In this document: in pieces, positions 35,182-44,751 of the stretch
How the letters are laid out: each line of letters begins with the position of its first letter
Numbering within the stretch: the stretch's first letter is position 1
DNA from: Phycisphaerales bacterium
GTDB lineage: Bacteria > Planctomycetota > Phycisphaerae > Tepidisphaerales > Tepidisphaeraceae
DNA: 64,000 nt
Assembly: GCA_020847545.1 (NCBI GenBank)
Contig: JADLBV010000026.1
Coordinates: 57,492-121,491, forward strand
Direction: 5' to 3'
Position numbers and translations under genes: made by a program
The notes under the pieces: generated by a model
Told to the model about the DNA's origin: nothing
What the model saw: only the letters and a program-made list of their open reading frames with translations
The model's database searches: none

Positions 35182-36570
35182 ATGATCGGCCGGTTCATGG
35201 ATTCGCCGACGTCGGGATCATCCTCCACCCCCTCAAAGCCCAGCGGGTTGCATTTTATTCTGCGGGCGCTGCGCCATCGCAACTACCGCCTCTTTTTCAT
35301 CGGGCAAAGCATCTCACTGGTCGGAACCTGGCTGACGCGGGTGGCGACCAGTTGGCTGGTCTATCGACTCACCCCCGACCACACCGCCGGCGAGGCGGCC
35401 TTTTTACTGGGATTGGTCAGTTTTTCCGGGTTGATCCCCCTGTTTGTCTTCGCTCCACTCACTGGCGTACTGGTGGACCGATGGGACCGCCATCGCATCC
35501 TGATCCTGACGGCGATTTTGTCGTTGTTGCAAAGCCTGGCGCTGGCGATTTTGGCGCTAGGCCATTGGATCAATATCCCGCAGGTGATCGTGCTGAGCAT
35601 TTTCCAGGGATTGGTCAATTCATTTGACGTGCCGGCACGGCAGGCGTTTCTGGTGGAGATGGTCGAGGATACCGAAGACCTCTCCAACGCCATCGCCCTC
35701 AATTCATCCATGTTCAACGGTGCGCGGCTTGTTGGGCCGGCCGTCGCCGGGTTGTTGATCGCCGGGGTGGGAGAGGGTCTGTGTTTTCTCATCGACGCCA
35801 TCAGCTACATCGGGGTGGTGGCGGCGCTGCTCATGATGCACGTCAAGCCACGGATCATGTCCACTGTACGCAAGCGGGTGATGCAGGAATTGAAGGAGGG
35901 TTTTCAATATGCCTTCGGGTTCAAGCCGATCCGGGCGTTGTTGTTGCTGGTGGGGGCGATCAGTTTTTTGAGCATGTCCTATCAGGTCTTGATGCCGATT
36001 TTTGCTGATCGGCTCAGCCCGACAGGACACGGGGCGCGGATGCTGGGTTGGCTCAATTCGGCCGTGGGGGTGGGGTCGCTGCTGGGGGCGCTCTATCTGG
36101 CCTCCCGGCGGTCGGTGGTTGGGTTGGGTAAAGTGCTGGCGCTGGCGGCGATGTTGTTTGGGGCCGCCCTGATCGCTTTTGGATTGTCACCCCATGCCCT
36201 GTTGGCGCTGGGGACGATGTTCGTGGCGGGTTTTGGCATGATTGTCCACCTGGCGGCCGCCAATACCGTGTTGCAGACCGTGGTCGAGGATGACAAACGC
36301 GGTCGGGTGATGAGTTTTTACAGCATGTCCGTCATCGGAATGGCCCCTTTTGGGAGCCTGTTGTGCGGAATGCTGGCCAGCAGGATGGGTGAGGCAAATA
36401 CGATTATTTTGGCCGGGACTTTGTGCATCATCGCGGCCGGCCTGTTTTCGCTGGCGCTCCCGCGGATGCGCGAGTTGGTTCATTCGATCTATCGGCGAAA
36501 GGGAATTCTGCCGGAAATCGCCAAAGGGTTGCAGTCGGCCAGCGTCCTTGCGCCGGAATCAAAAGGGTGA
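35182..36570 (+). CDS. MFS transporter (EntS/MFS_3-like)
   Basis: A 462-residue, 12-helix major facilitator superfamily protein. It starts with the MFS_3 signature LRALRHRNYRLFFIGQSISL followed by GTWLTRVATSWLVYRLT, and has the loop 2-3 motif FAPLTGVLVDRWDRHRILIL. Relatives include the enterobactin exporter EntS and macrolide efflux proteins; the substrate here is unknown. It starts 66 bp after lepA; a second Met at 35200 is an alternative start. A 7-bp GC hairpin (35150-35171) lies in the gap. The kinase-like gene follows 3 bp after the stop, so the two are co-transcribed. Confidence 0.85.
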   Translation: MIGRFMDSPTSGSSSTPSKPSGLHFILRALRHRNYRLFFIGQSISLVGTWLTRVATSWLVYRLTPDHTAGEAAFLLGLVSFSGLIPLFVFAPLTGVLVDRWDRHRILILTAILSLLQSLALAILALGHWINIPQVIVLSIFQGLVNSFDVPARQAFLVEMVEDTEDLSNAIALNSSMFNGARLVGPAVAGLLIAGVGEGLCFLIDAISYIGVVAALLMMHVKPRIMSTVRKRVMQELKEGFQYAFGFKPIRALLLLVGAISFLSMSYQVLMPIFADRLSPTGHGARMLGWLNSAVGVGSLLGALYLASRRSVVGLGKVLALAAMLFGAALIAFGLSPHALLALGTMFVAGFGMIVHLAAANTVLQTVVEDDKRGRVMSFYSMSVIGMAPFGSLLCGMLASRMGEANTIILAGTLCIIAAGLFSLALPRMRELVHSIYRRKGILPEIAKGLQSASVLAPESKG

Positions 36571-36573
36571 TTC

Positions 36574-37980
36574 ATGGTGGATCTGGAACGCATCCTCAAG
36601 GAATTGCCCACCGTCGGCCAACTGGTGAAGGACCGGCCCGGTCGACAAATCTGGCGAATTGAACTCAGCGGGCGGGGTTATTTCGTCAAATTTTATCCCC
36701 GCACACGATCAAGGCTCAAACGGCTGATCCGAGGCAGCCCGGCACTGCGGGAATTCTTTCGGCTTCAATGGTTGCAAAAGGCCAAAATCGCCGCCCCCCG
36801 GCCGGTGGGTGTCTTGTCGGGGTTTGTATTGGGTGGGAAACGGGGGGATGCGGTCATTTCCGAAGCACTGGAACCGGCAATGGGACTGGATGAGTATCTG
36901 AACCAGCCCAAACTGGACGGCCAGCCGGCGGCCGACCACCGGGCGCTGGCCGATCAGGTGATCGAGATCGTTCGACAATTGGGAATCGCCCGGTTACGGC
37001 ATCGGGATTTACACCTTGGCAATTTTCTGCTCTCGAATGGAAAATTATTCCTGCTGGATGCCTATGCCATCGAACGAGGCCCGATGCGGCAGGTGGATGC
37101 GCTGAAACTGGGCCATTCTGTCCGTGAATTCGCCACACGGACAGATATTTTGCGGGCGTGGAGACGGTGGAACCCGGACAGCAACCCACCCAAAAATAAT
37201 CCATTAAGCCTGCGGGAATGGAATCGTTCACTGAGACGAATCTGGGGTGAGAATCGATATTTCAGCCGATTCAAAGGGAGTGAATGGACGGGTAACTTTG
37301 TTCGGCGGTTTAAGTATGCCAAATCATGGTCAAACTTGAGTGGCCGGGTATGTTCAGCGGAGCAATGGCAAGCGGCTTGGGGCGGACTGTTGGATCAAAT
37401 CGCCCAAGGGAAACTGTCGGCCGAGGAGGGAATCCATCAGACATTGAGCGGGCGAATGATGTTGGGTGGTCAGGAGGTGGATATTTTTGTCCGTCGATCG
37501 CAATGGGGTGGTCGGGCGTGGCACAAGGCTTGGGAGTTGGTTTATCGGGACATCCCCACACCTTGGCCAATGGGTATCGTTCGGCGGAAGGTGATGGGGA
37601 TTACAGTCGAGTCATTATTGATCGTGGAACGGCCGGCGGGAGAATGGCTGTCTCACATGGACTTGGATGCGTTGTCTGACGATGATCGCGAGCGATTATT
37701 CAGCCGACTGGGAGGGACATTAAGACGGGTGGATCAAAGCGGGTTGTATCACAAATCCGCAAGTACGAATCATTGGTGGATTGCGACGGGACTCACTGGC
37801 GGGCCGGTGCCGATGCTGGTGGAGGTCTCCCAGATCAGACGAAACACAGGTTGGGGGTGGAGTTTGTCGGCGTTGTTGCGGTCGTTGAAGGATCACGAGA
37901 AGTATACGCCGGAAGATTCGCTGGTGTTGTGCCGGGGATATGCCCCATTCGCACGGATGAAACGGGAGGAGGAAAGTTGA
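36574..37980 (+). CDS. Tandem lipopolysaccharide-kinase-like protein, second domain degenerate
   Basis: A 468-residue cytoplasmic protein made of two kinase-like halves of the WaaP/InaA/Kdo-kinase type. The first half keeps an ATP-site Lys (YFVKFYP), the catalytic loop HRDLHLGNFLL (His143 to Asn150) and a metal-binding Asp in LLDAYAIERG. In the second half (about 230-468) the corresponding positions read FVRRS, LYHKSASTNHWW and LVEVSQIRR. The ATP-site Lys, catalytic-loop Asp and metal Asp are therefore lost, and it looks like a pseudokinase. Family members phosphorylate lipid A-core sugars. It follows an MFS gene by 3 bp; whether the pair modifies and exports one compound is unknown. Confidence 0.75.
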   Translation: MVDLERILKELPTVGQLVKDRPGRQIWRIELSGRGYFVKFYPRTRSRLKRLIRGSPALREFFRLQWLQKAKIAAPRPVGVLSGFVLGGKRGDAVISEALEPAMGLDEYLNQPKLDGQPAADHRALADQVIEIVRQLGIARLRHRDLHLGNFLLSNGKLFLLDAYAIERGPMRQVDALKLGHSVREFATRTDILRAWRRWNPDSNPPKNNPLSLREWNRSLRRIWGENRYFSRFKGSEWTGNFVRRFKYAKSWSNLSGRVCSAEQWQAAWGGLLDQIAQGKLSAEEGIHQTLSGRMMLGGQEVDIFVRRSQWGGRAWHKAWELVYRDIPTPWPMGIVRRKVMGITVESLLIVERPAGEWLSHMDLDALSDDDRERLFSRLGGTLRRVDQSGLYHKSASTNHWWIATGLTGGPVPMLVEVSQIRRNTGWGWSLSALLRSLKDHEKYTPEDSLVLCRGYAPFARMKREEES

Positions 37981-38088
37981 AGTTGAACCTAATGCGCCTT
38001 GTGAGGTCAAAACATTGGGGTATGATCTGAACGGGAGGGGTTGGCATGGATGCCGGGGGATGATGATTTTAGACCCAGGATGGGACCC

Positions 38089-39282
38089 ATGAACGCACGT
38101 CTATGTTTGGCATCGGGGTTGACGGCCATGATGATCGTGGCCGGTTGTAACGACACGCAAAAAACACACGACCAACCGACAACCGCGCTGTTGACATCCC
38201 CCTCGCAGACGCCCCCGCCAATACAGCGTCACGAGCCACAGGCCCCTGAGGATGTGCCGCCGGAGGAGCCGCATTCGGCCGAGTTGTTGAAACGCCGGAC
38301 GGAGAAATATGCCCAGGAAATGAAACAGCAGATGGAGCAACACGCCGCCCCGCCAAGGCAGCAACCTGAACCACCGGCCAATCCACCAACCACCGCTCCC
38401 GCCCCCCAGCCACGACAAACCGCGCCGGTTCCACCCGTTTCACCCGCCCCGCCGGCGGAGGCCAACCAGTCGGCCGTCGTGCCGGCACCCCCAGCGCCGC
38501 CCGCCCCAACCGACAGCGCCGACGCCAACTCGCCGGCCGCGGTTCCACAAACACGCGAATTGACAACGACACCCCCCTCGCTTGATCCATCCAACCCCGC
38601 CGATGCGTTGATGGCCAAACTGGCACAGCGGATCAGGGACAATCCACGGGATGTGGCCAGCCAACTGGATTATCAGTTGCTGCGGTTTGTGCAAAATGAA
38701 TCGGTGCCCGATTTGTCTGCGTTGGCGAGCCTGCCGGCCGAGGATCGGGAACTGGTCAGCGCGGTGATGGATGGACTGTCGAATTTTCGCAGCACGCTGC
38801 GCTCGGACAACAACATGCTGCTGGGACGAAAGATCAAGCCGCTGCTGGACCTGGCGGACCGGCTGCGAACACAGTCCGACCTGGCCATCGGCGCGATCGC
38901 ATTATGCACCAAGGTGGAGGGATTCGGGATTTACGATGCGATCGAGCCGGCCCGATTCGCGGCCGGCCGGGATCATCCGGCGATCATCTATTGCCAGATC
39001 GAAAATTTCGCCTCACAGTTCAACGACCAAAAACAGTGGGAAACCCGCCTGACGATGGAATCGGTGCTGTACACCGAAAGCGGCCTGAATGTCTGGAGCG
39101 ACAAGACCACCCCGATTGTGGACCGCTCCAAACAACGCCGACACGACTTTTTCGTGGTACGCATGATCCGCATCCCGGCCAATCTGACCATCGGACGATA
39201 CCTGCTGAAAGTCACCCTGGTTGACCAGCAGGCCAGCCGGGTGGCCGAGGCGACGCTGCCGATTCAGGTGGTGGCGCAATGA
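38089..39282 (+). CDS. Proline-rich exported lipoprotein, function unknown
   Basis: A 397-residue protein. The chosen ATG gives a lipoprotein signal (MNARLCLASGLTAMMIVAGC, lipobox IVAGC); an earlier in-frame start adds 16 unlikely residues. Residues about 40-185 are low-complexity and Pro/Ala/Gln-rich, likely an extended periplasmic spacer. The C-terminal 210 residues form a conserved-looking globular domain (starting LDPSNPADALMAKLAQRI and ending in a beta-rich VRMIRIPANLTIGRYLLKV). I do not recognise it. The gene is separated by about 110 bp from the kinase-like gene and converges on the pilC gene. Confidence 0.72.
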   Translation: MNARLCLASGLTAMMIVAGCNDTQKTHDQPTTALLTSPSQTPPPIQRHEPQAPEDVPPEEPHSAELLKRRTEKYAQEMKQQMEQHAAPPRQQPEPPANPPTTAPAPQPRQTAPVPPVSPAPPAEANQSAVVPAPPAPPAPTDSADANSPAAVPQTRELTTTPPSLDPSNPADALMAKLAQRIRDNPRDVASQLDYQLLRFVQNESVPDLSALASLPAEDRELVSAVMDGLSNFRSTLRSDNNMLLGRKIKPLLDLADRLRTQSDLAIGAIALCTKVEGFGIYDAIEPARFAAGRDHPAIIYCQIENFASQFNDQKQWETRLTMESVLYTESGLNVWSDKTTPIVDRSKQRRHDFFVVRMIRIPANLTIGRYLLKVTLVDQQASRVAEATLPIQVVAQ

Positions 39283-39300
39283 GGGCGTGAGCCGAGTCGA

Positions 39301-40521
39301 TTAACTGGCCATCACCCGGCTGATGGTGAATATCGGCAACAGCAACGCCATGGCGACGCCGCCGATGATGAGGCCCATGACCATGATCATGATCGGTTCG
39401 ATGTAGCGGGTCAGGCCGGCGATTCGTTCCTTGAGCTCGACTTCGCTGAAACCGGCGACCTGTTCCATCACCTGCGAGAGTTTGCCGCCTTTTTCGCCGC
39501 TGTGGAGCATCTGCGAGATGGGACGGGGGACGAGGTTGCTCTGGAACAGCGGTTCGGACAACTGTTTGCCAACCTGAATCTGTTCGGAGACCTCCTCCCA
39601 CATTTCGCGGAAATAGGTGTTGCCGCACAGGTCGCGGGCGGTGGCGACGCAATCGACGAGATTGACGCCGGCGCTCCCCATGGTACCGACCATGCGCAGG
39701 CCGCGCGCCAGATAGAGCTGGCGAAACATCGGCCCCAGCAGCGGGATGCGAAGCTGGAGATAATGCCACAGGCGCATTCCCTGGGCGCTGTGCAGGTAGA
39801 GATAGCCGATCGTGCCGCTGATGGTGGCGGAGATCAGAATCAGAATCCAATGGTGGATCAAACCATCGCTTAGGTTCATGAGAATCTTGGTGGGGAGTGG
39901 CAACGCGGCCGACTTGGAGGCGTAAATCGCCGTAAACCTTGGCAGAACAAAGATTAACAGAAAGATCGTGGTTGTGATCGCAAACCCCAGCATGATGCCG
40001 GGATAGGTCAGTGCGCCTTTGACTTTGCGCATCGTCTCCTGCTCATCACGCAGATATTGGGTGGCGCGAACGAGCAGTTTGGACATCATGCCGCTTTTTT
40101 CGCTCGCCTTGATCAGGGCGATAAAGAGCCGAGGAAAACTGCGGGGATGACGGCCAAGCGCGGACGAAAAATCAGAACCACCATGTACCTGGGTGCTGAT
40201 GTCCGTAATCAACGCCTTCACGTTGGGCTTGACGCTCTGGGCGGCGATGCATTCGAGCGCCTCGCTGAGGGTGACACCCGTTTCGGTCATGACGGCCAGT
40301 TGGGTGGCAAACTGGATGACATCGGCGCGGGAAATTTTAATGTTGGCTCCGGCGGCCGGGCCGGAGGTTATGGCGGACATTTCGCCGGCCGGCCGAACTG
40401 TAATGGGATATTTCCCCTCGGCGCGGAGCATCTGCGAGACCTCGGCGATTGAATTGGCCGAGAGGGTTCCAGTGGCGGAAAGGCCGGCCTGATCACGGGC
40501 GGTGAATGCGAAGGTTGCCAT
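39301..40521 (-). CDS. pilC: Type IV pilus/type II secretion inner-membrane platform protein (PilC/GspF)
   Basis: A 406-residue protein of the T2SSF family. It has the N-terminal FTARDQAGLSATGTLSANS segment, then two repeated T2SSF domains, each with the pattern FATQLAVMTETGVTLSEALE or YLARGLRMVGTMGSAGVNLV. Three or four membrane helices are present, the last at MIMVMGLIIGGVAMALLLPI. The protein is the platform on which the PilB motor pushes pilin subunits into the fibre. It is the last gene of the pilus locus, 14 bp after pilB. Confidence 0.93.
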   Translation of the reverse strand: MATFAFTARDQAGLSATGTLSANSIAEVSQMLRAEGKYPITVRPAGEMSAITSGPAAGANIKISRADVIQFATQLAVMTETGVTLSEALECIAAQSVKPNVKALITDISTQVHGGSDFSSALGRHPRSFPRLFIALIKASEKSGMMSKLLVRATQYLRDEQETMRKVKGALTYPGIMLGFAITTTIFLLIFVLPRFTAIYASKSAALPLPTKILMNLSDGLIHHWILILISATISGTIGYLYLHSAQGMRLWHYLQLRIPLLGPMFRQLYLARGLRMVGTMGSAGVNLVDCVATARDLCGNTYFREMWEEVSEQIQVGKQLSEPLFQSNLVPRPISQMLHSGEKGGKLSQVMEQVAGFSEVELKERIAGLTRYIEPIMIMVMGLIIGGVAMALLLPIFTISRVMAS

Positions 40522-40535
40522 GGGGTTGCTCCTGT

Positions 40536-42239
40536 TCAGGCCGTGACGCGATAGACCTCTTCGAGGGTGGTGATGCCGGTTTTGACCTTTTCGATGCCGT
40601 CAACACGCAAGGTTTTCATCTCCTGGCGGCGGGCCAGATCGCGAACCTGGTTCAACGTGGCCCCCTGACTGATCAGGTCGATCATTTGGTCATCGGGAAC
40701 CAGCAGTTCATAGATGCCGATCCGGCCGCTGTAACCGAGGTTTCGGCAGCGTGGACATCCCTTGGGGCGATAGAGCGAATCGACACTGCCGCCGAATTTT
40801 TCAAGTTGACGACGTTCGTTGGGGGAAGGCTCGTAAGCCTCCTTGCAGTTTTGGCAGAGTTTGCGAACCAGCCGCTGGGCAAGCACACCCGCCAGCGATG
40901 CGCCCACCAGATACGGTTCGATACCGATATTAAATAGCCTCGTCACCGCGCCGGGTGCGTCGTTGGTGTGCAAGGTGGAGAAGACCAGATGGCCGGTCAG
41001 GGCGGCCTGCGTGGCAATGCGTGCGGTCTCGACGTCTCGAATTTCGCCGACCATGATGACATCCGGATCTTGTCGCAAGAGCGATCGCAGCGCTGAAGCG
41101 AACGTAAAACCAGCTTTTTCGTTCACCTGAAACTGGTTGACACCACCCAGGGCGTATTCGACCGGGTCTTCGATGGTGCAGATATTGATGTCATCGGAGT
41201 TGATCTCCTGAAGACAGGCGTAAAGCGTGGTGCTCTTGCCGCTGCCGGTGGGTCCGGTCACCAGCACGATCCCATTGGGAAGCGAAACCAGTTTTTTGAA
41301 CTGTTTGAGGGTGTCATATCCGAAGCCGAGTTTTTCGAGGTTGACCGAGGCGCGTTCGTTGTCGATGACGCGGATGACGACCTTTTCGCCATGTTTTCCG
41401 GGCATGGTGGAGACGCGCAGGTCGATGGGACGCTTGTCCATCATGACATGGATGCCGCCATCCTGTGGTAGCCGGCGCTCGGAGATGTCCAATCCGGCCA
41501 TGATTTTGATGCGCGACGCGACGGCCGCGTGCATTTGCACCGGAGGGCGCAGACGTTCGGTCAGTCGGCCGTCGAGACGGTATCGAACACGGACATAAGT
41601 GTCCGAAGGCTCTATGTGGATGTCGCTGGCCCCTTCCTTGACGGCGCTGTAAATGCAATAGTTGACCAGCTTGATGACCGGCGAATCGCCGGCGGCCTGT
41701 TCGAGGTTGGTAATGTCCTGAACAGGCTGCTCGATGAGCGTGAATTCTTCGGGATTGACTTCCTCGATGATGTCGTCGATGACGAAGACCTTGTCATCGG
41801 GAAGATATGTCTGAAGCGTGGCACGAATGTCGCGCACGGTGGCGGCGACCACCTGCACGGTGTACCCGCTGAGACGTTCGATCTCCTCCAGCAAAAATAC
41901 GTTGGCCGGTTCCGGGACCGCGACCGTCAACACCCCTTCGACCAGATACAACGGCAGAACCTGGTGTTTTTCGAGAAAATCCTTGGGCAGTATGGAAATC
42001 ACCCTGGGATCGGCGATTCGCGGGCTGACGCGGGCATAGGGAACACCATACGCCTGGGCCAGCGCCTCGGTGATCTGGTCCTCGGTGCAGAAGCGCATCT
42101 CGACCAGCACCTCGCCCAGCAGTTTCTGATGGTTGCTGCGACGCTGCTCATCAAGGGCGCGGTCAAGCTGTTCGGGCTTGATGAGGCCCTTGTCGAGCAG
42201 CAGTTGACCCAGAGGTTTTCGTTGAACGGTTGCGATCAT
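40536..42239 (-). CDS. pilB: Pilus-assembly/secretion ATPase (PilB/GspE)
   Basis: A 567-residue hexameric AAA-like ATPase. An MshEN-type domain at the N-terminus (LGQLLLDKGLIKPEQLDRAL) is followed by the N1E domain, then Walker A GPTGSGKST near residue 330, the Asp box, Walker B DPDVIMVGEIRD and the His box GHLVFSTLHTNDA. A zinc-binding CQNC ... CPRC module distinguishes extension motors (PilB/GspE) from PilT. MshEN domains can bind cyclic di-GMP, which is relevant because an HD-GYP gene lies two genes upstream. No PilT is seen in the window. Confidence 0.95.
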   Translation of the reverse strand: MIATVQRKPLGQLLLDKGLIKPEQLDRALDEQRRSNHQKLLGEVLVEMRFCTEDQITEALAQAYGVPYARVSPRIADPRVISILPKDFLEKHQVLPLYLVEGVLTVAVPEPANVFLLEEIERLSGYTVQVVAATVRDIRATLQTYLPDDKVFVIDDIIEEVNPEEFTLIEQPVQDITNLEQAAGDSPVIKLVNYCIYSAVKEGASDIHIEPSDTYVRVRYRLDGRLTERLRPPVQMHAAVASRIKIMAGLDISERRLPQDGGIHVMMDKRPIDLRVSTMPGKHGEKVVIRVIDNERASVNLEKLGFGYDTLKQFKKLVSLPNGIVLVTGPTGSGKSTTLYACLQEINSDDINICTIEDPVEYALGGVNQFQVNEKAGFTFASALRSLLRQDPDVIMVGEIRDVETARIATQAALTGHLVFSTLHTNDAPGAVTRLFNIGIEPYLVGASLAGVLAQRLVRKLCQNCKEAYEPSPNERRQLEKFGGSVDSLYRPKGCPRCRNLGYSGRIGIYELLVPDDQMIDLISQGATLNQVRDLARRQEMKTLRVDGIEKVKTGITTLEEVYRVTA

Positions 42240-42280
42240 TGGATATCAAGTTCCAAATTCGATCATTGCCACATCTGCCA

Positions 42281-42619
42281 TTAACGCATGTTCTTCAATG
42301 CCGCCGCAAGGTCCGGATGACATTCAAAACGATGCTCCAACCGGGTGATTTCAATGATCTTGCGGCAGTTCTCATCAAGATTCGCCAGCTTGACCTGTCC
42401 AAACAGGTCTTCACATTTGCGTTTGATCCACAACAGGGTCTCCAGCCCTTCGCTGTCGATGAAACCGGCGTTTTCCAGATCGACGACCACATCCACGATC
42501 TGGCGTTTATCGATGTATTCCTCGGTCAATTTGCGCGCGGCGACGCTGTTCTCGGCGGCAAAATCGCCGGTGACGGCCATCACACAAACCTGGTTGTACT
42601 GCTCGCATTTGACCGGCAT
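42281..42619 (-). CDS. STAS-domain protein (anti-sigma factor antagonist-like)
   Basis: A 112-residue single STAS domain. The conserved core strand is CVMAVTGDFAAENSVAARKL, followed by VDVVVDLENAGFIDSEGLE, in which the Ser after Asp is the usual phosphorylation site of SpoIIAA-type proteins. Such proteins bind partner kinases or regulators and switch with phosphorylation. A matching serine kinase is not visible nearby. It lies between the HD-GYP gene (9 bp) and pilB (41 bp), so a role in controlling the pilus is likely. Confidence 0.85.
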   Translation of the reverse strand: MPVKCEQYNQVCVMAVTGDFAAENSVAARKLTEEYIDKRQIVDVVVDLENAGFIDSEGLETLLWIKRKCEDLFGQVKLANLDENCRKIIEITRLEHRFECHPDLAAALKNMR

Positions 42620-42627
42620 ATCGGCTC

Positions 42628-44319
42628 CTAGGCGGCCCGCAGGGATTCCTGAAGGTCCATCAACATCCGGGACTTCTGTTCCTGTTCACGCAGCAATTCG
42701 CGATAACGCTCGGCGCCCACCTGCAAGAACGATTCCGTCAGCCGTGGGTCAAATTGCGTGCCTGAACAACGGCGTATTTCCGTCAGCGCCACCTCCAGCG
42801 GCAGCGCCTTGCGATAGGTGCGATTGGAAGTCATGGCGTCAAAGCAATCCGCCAGGCAGATGATCCGCCCCATGAGCGGAATCCGCTCACCAGCCAACCC
42901 GGCCGGATAACCGCGACCGTCGTAACGCTCATGATGGTGCAGAACGCCGGGGATGATGTCCTCAATCTGCTTGATGTCGCGCAAAATCCGCGCCCCGATT
43001 TGCGGGTGGCGCTTCATCTGCTCGAATTCCTCGGCCGTCAACCGGCCGGTTTTCTGCAATACATTTTCGGGCACGCCGATCTTGCCGACATCGTGCAACA
43101 GGCCGGCCATGTAGATCCGCTCGATCTCCACTTCAGGCAATTGGATCTGCCGGGCCAGATGCCGGCTGAGCAACGCCACGCGCTCGCTGTGGCCACAGGT
43201 ATAGGCATCCTTGGCGTCAACGGCGCTGGTCAGACTGTGTAATAGGCCCATCATAAGGTCGTGTACATCCTCAAAGAGCATCGAGTTTTCGAGATAAATC
43301 GCCGATTCGTTGGCGATGGAATTCAGCAGCTTGCTGTCCATCGAATCGAATTCGCCGGTGCTTTTGTCCATCGCGAACAGGCATCCCAGTACCTGTTCCT
43401 GCCGTTGCAATGGCACGGCCAGAATCTGCGTCGCGTATTCTCCCATCCAGGAGAGCGATTTGTCGGCGGGCAAATTGTTGATCAGCAGTGCCGATTTTCG
43501 CTCGGTCAAATCAGCCAGCAACTGATCGGCCAGCCGATGCACCTTGCCCGGCGCAAGGCTCACGGAGCCATAGATGACCGGTTCCTGCCGACGCAGGGTG
43601 CTACCCTGAAGCGCCACGCCCATGCCGCGCACGCCCATCACTTCCAGCACATCCAGGCACGCCTGCTTGAAGAAGTCCGATGCCTGCCGATTGACCTTCA
43701 TCCCGCCGCTGATCTGATAAATCAGGCTCAATTCCTCGTAGGTATTGGCCAGTTGCCCCGACAGCGAATCCAGTTCCTGTTCCAGCCCATTGAGCCGAAG
43801 CTGGTCGCGCATCATGCTCAACAGCAACCGCGATTGGCGCGTGATCGTCTCCTCGTTGTAACAGGGCAATTCCTCGGCCTGTTGATTGAGCCAGATGCCG
43901 TCCAGACCAAGCCGGCCGCACACGCGCACAACCTCTTCGCCCAGTCGAAACGCGCCGGATTTCCCCGCCAGCACCACCGCGCCCGCAACCTGTCGTTTTT
44001 CGATGTACGGAAACGCCGACAAAATGACGCCCGGCATGATCTGCCAGATCGCCGTCCCGGCGCCGGTTGACAATTTCTCGATCCGGTCGCGCATCGCCTG
44101 GCGGTCCTCATCGCCATATTGCAGCAACGGCATCACATAGCGTTGGAAGAACATGCCGGCCGATGAATCGCCGAATGCAAGCTGCCCATCGGGGCGCAGC
44201 AGCATCAGACACAGCCCGCCAGGGCGCATCCGCATGGCCAGGTTCTCCAGCACGATGTGCGGGACCGCCTGCGGATCGGCGCTGTTCGGGGTCGAATTTT
44301 TGATCGCATGCAACGACAT
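42628..44319 (-). CDS. GAF and HD-GYP domain protein (predicted cyclic-di-nucleotide phosphodiesterase)
   Basis: A 563-residue cytoplasmic protein. Residues about 215-345 form a GAF-like sensor domain (SLIYQISGGMKVNRQASDFF). The C-terminal HD-GYP domain is intact: HSERVALLSRHLA, GLLHDVGKIGVPENV, HHERYDGRGYPAGL and DCFDAMTSNRTYRKAL. Active HD-GYP proteins hydrolyse cyclic di-GMP. The start at 44319 is chosen for its GAGGG ribosome-binding site. The gene is followed by STAS, pilB and pilC, so local control of the pilus motor by cyclic di-GMP is likely but unproven. Confidence 0.9.
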   Translation of the reverse strand: MSLHAIKNSTPNSADPQAVPHIVLENLAMRMRPGGLCLMLLRPDGQLAFGDSSAGMFFQRYVMPLLQYGDEDRQAMRDRIEKLSTGAGTAIWQIMPGVILSAFPYIEKRQVAGAVVLAGKSGAFRLGEEVVRVCGRLGLDGIWLNQQAEELPCYNEETITRQSRLLLSMMRDQLRLNGLEQELDSLSGQLANTYEELSLIYQISGGMKVNRQASDFFKQACLDVLEVMGVRGMGVALQGSTLRRQEPVIYGSVSLAPGKVHRLADQLLADLTERKSALLINNLPADKSLSWMGEYATQILAVPLQRQEQVLGCLFAMDKSTGEFDSMDSKLLNSIANESAIYLENSMLFEDVHDLMMGLLHSLTSAVDAKDAYTCGHSERVALLSRHLARQIQLPEVEIERIYMAGLLHDVGKIGVPENVLQKTGRLTAEEFEQMKRHPQIGARILRDIKQIEDIIPGVLHHHERYDGRGYPAGLAGERIPLMGRIICLADCFDAMTSNRTYRKALPLEVALTEIRRCSGTQFDPRLTESFLQVGAERYRELLREQEQKSRMLMDLQESLRAA

Positions 44320-44340
44320 ACTACCCTCGCCCACTCAACA

Positions 44341-44718
44341 TCAGGCGGCGTTCAACAGCACTTCATTGACCGTGGTCAGCAGTTGCCGGGGACTGAATGG
44401 CTTGCTGATCATGCGCAAAATACCGCTTTGCTCGGTGTCGTGCGGCTCCAGGTGATATCCGCGCGCCGTCAGCATGATCGCCGGAATGCCGGTGGTGGTC
44501 GGATCGGCCTTGAGCTTCTGGCACAATTCCAGACCCGACAATTGCGGCATGTGGTAATCGGTGATCACCAGGTCGGGGCGTTCATGCAACGCCAATTCCA
44601 ACGCCTCCATCCCATCCTGCGCCGTCAACACGCGGTATCCGGCATTGCGCAACTTGAGTGACACCACATGAAGGATGTGTGTCTCATCATCGGCCACCAA
44701 TATCGTTTTTTCGCTCAT
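44341..44718 (-). CDS. Single-domain response regulator (CheY-like)
   Basis: A 125-residue receiver domain with no output domain. Asp10/Asp11 (VADDE), the phosphoacceptor Asp54 (VITDYHMPQLSG), Thr in MLTARG and Lys in ISKPFSP are all present. The start at 44718 is preceded by GGGAGAG at good spacing. It lies 34 bp after the histidine kinase gene, its probable phosphodonor. As in CheY or PilG/PilH systems, it would act by protein contact, perhaps with the HD-GYP protein or the motor. Confidence 0.92.
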   Translation of the reverse strand: MSEKTILVADDETHILHVVSLKLRNAGYRVLTAQDGMEALELALHERPDLVITDYHMPQLSGLELCQKLKADPTTTGIPAIMLTARGYHLEPHDTEQSGILRMISKPFSPRQLLTTVNEVLLNAA

Positions 44719-44751
44719 CTTCTCTCCCATCCTGGCTACAAAACAAACCGA

